Source of the DNA: Mycoplasma sp. (ex Biomphalaria glabrata) | GTDB taxonomy: Bacteria; Bacillota_I; Bacilli_A; Mycoplasmatales; GCF-1484045 | Direction: 5' to 3' | Length of the DNA stretch: 64,000 bases | NCBI RefSeq assembly: GCF_001484045.1 | Contig: NZ_CP013128.1 | Coordinates: forward strand, 414,283 to 478,282 | Notes under the pieces: model-generated | Database searches by the model: none | What the model was told of the DNA's origin: nothing | Seen by the model: the letters and a program-made list of their open reading frames with translations, nothing else | Shown here: piece after piece, positions 63,766 through 64,000 of the stretch | Numbering within the stretch: the stretch's first letter is position 1 | Layout of the letters: each line of letters begins with the position of its first letter | Program-made: the position numbers and the translations under genes

Positions 63766-64000
63766 ATGAAAAAAGACTATACAGAGAATATTTATACAGA
63801 AATTATCTCACCAATTAAAGGTAAGGTAACAGAAAATAAAGAAGTCAATTCTTCATTTACTGTCGAAAAAATTGTACGAAATACGAATGGAAAATCTCCT
63901 TTCACATCTTTGGATGATTACTGAAATAAAAGAAAAATTCATGAAAAAAAAGAAGCATACAAAGAATCATTCAAACAAGAGTATAAAACATTAAACGACA
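63766..64000 (+). CDS. Incomplete hypothetical protein
   Basis: The first 78 codons of a gene running past the window. MKKDYTENIYTEIISPIKGK is followed by a charged, Lys- and Glu-rich stretch; one TGA (DYWNKR) is Trp. SPIKGKV resembles a PTS IIA-like start but the rest does not support it. TATAAT 9 bases upstream suggests a leaderless mRNA. Confidence 0.55.

Overview
This window is a chromosome segment of a mollicute (wall-less, very AT-rich) that reads UGA as tryptophan. The evidence is direct: in-frame TGA falls at conserved Trp positions in almost every long gene (ribosomal proteins, SecY, LeuRS, ProRS, PFOR), all real genes end in TAA or TAG, and a tRNA-Trp with anticodon TCA lies at 62704-62779. 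Zinc-type S14, the absence of L30 and the gene order fit the Mycoplasma/Spiroplasma-type Mollicutes. A one-piece pyruvate:ferredoxin oxidoreductase and a complete-looking two-component system are unusual for that group and suggest a less-studied, perhaps gut-associated, anaerobic lineage (a Hepatoplasma-like organism is only a guess).

Layout. 1-2085: end of fusA, a small membrane protein gene, tuf and a terminator. 2103-6901: oligoendopeptidase F, a signal-anchored protein plus a large unknown protein, and a convergent unknown gene. 7021-16107: S10-spc ribosomal operon (rpsJ to rplO, no rpmD; rpsQ carries a frameshift). 16233-21850: secY-adk-map, infA-rpmJ-rpsM-rpsK-rpoA-rplQ. 21854-25948: ECF transporter core (ecfA1-ecfA2-ecfT) with truA, then a PHP phosphatase. 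26045-26974: rplM-rpsI and tRNA-Ile. 27140-30439: a surface protein, ABC ATPase and ABC-2 permease unit. 30520-41304: MATE exporter, acetate kinase, PFOR, leuS, PepV-like dipeptidase and small unknowns. 41364-43919: tRNA-His, an Ntdp-like phosphatase and tsaE-tsaB-tsaD for t6A. 43963-48266: a frameshifted small membrane protein, asnS, an RDD-like protein and a UvrD/PcrA helicase. 48286-57869: a degenerate GGDEF/EAL-like membrane protein, a response regulator, a histidine kinase, then pstS-pstC-pstA-pstB-phoU-proS. 57870-62249: an accessory island with a duplicated proS 3' end, unknown secreted and membrane proteins, and a TIR-like protein paired with a membrane protein. 62250-64000: acyl carrier protein, tRNA-Asn/Glu/Trp, DegV on the minus strand, and an incomplete gene.

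Genes working together. The central part encodes translation and protein export. Pyruvate can be oxidised by PFOR to acetyl-CoA, with acetate kinase giving ATP (no phosphotransacetylase is seen here). The two-component system beside pst-phoU most simply senses phosphate. The island between proS and acpP looks recently acquired and includes the best candidate defence pair.

Expression signals follow a clear rule. Genes inside operons mostly carry AGGAG-type ribosome binding sites. Many first genes have none, and instead start 6-10 nt after a TATAAT-like -10 box, as expected for leaderless mRNAs. Three genes (rpsQ, the 43963 gene, the response regulator) each need one extra base in an A or T run to stay in frame. 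No gene-free stretch exceeds 300 bases; the longest (60728-60995, 268 bases) holds two divergent promoters.
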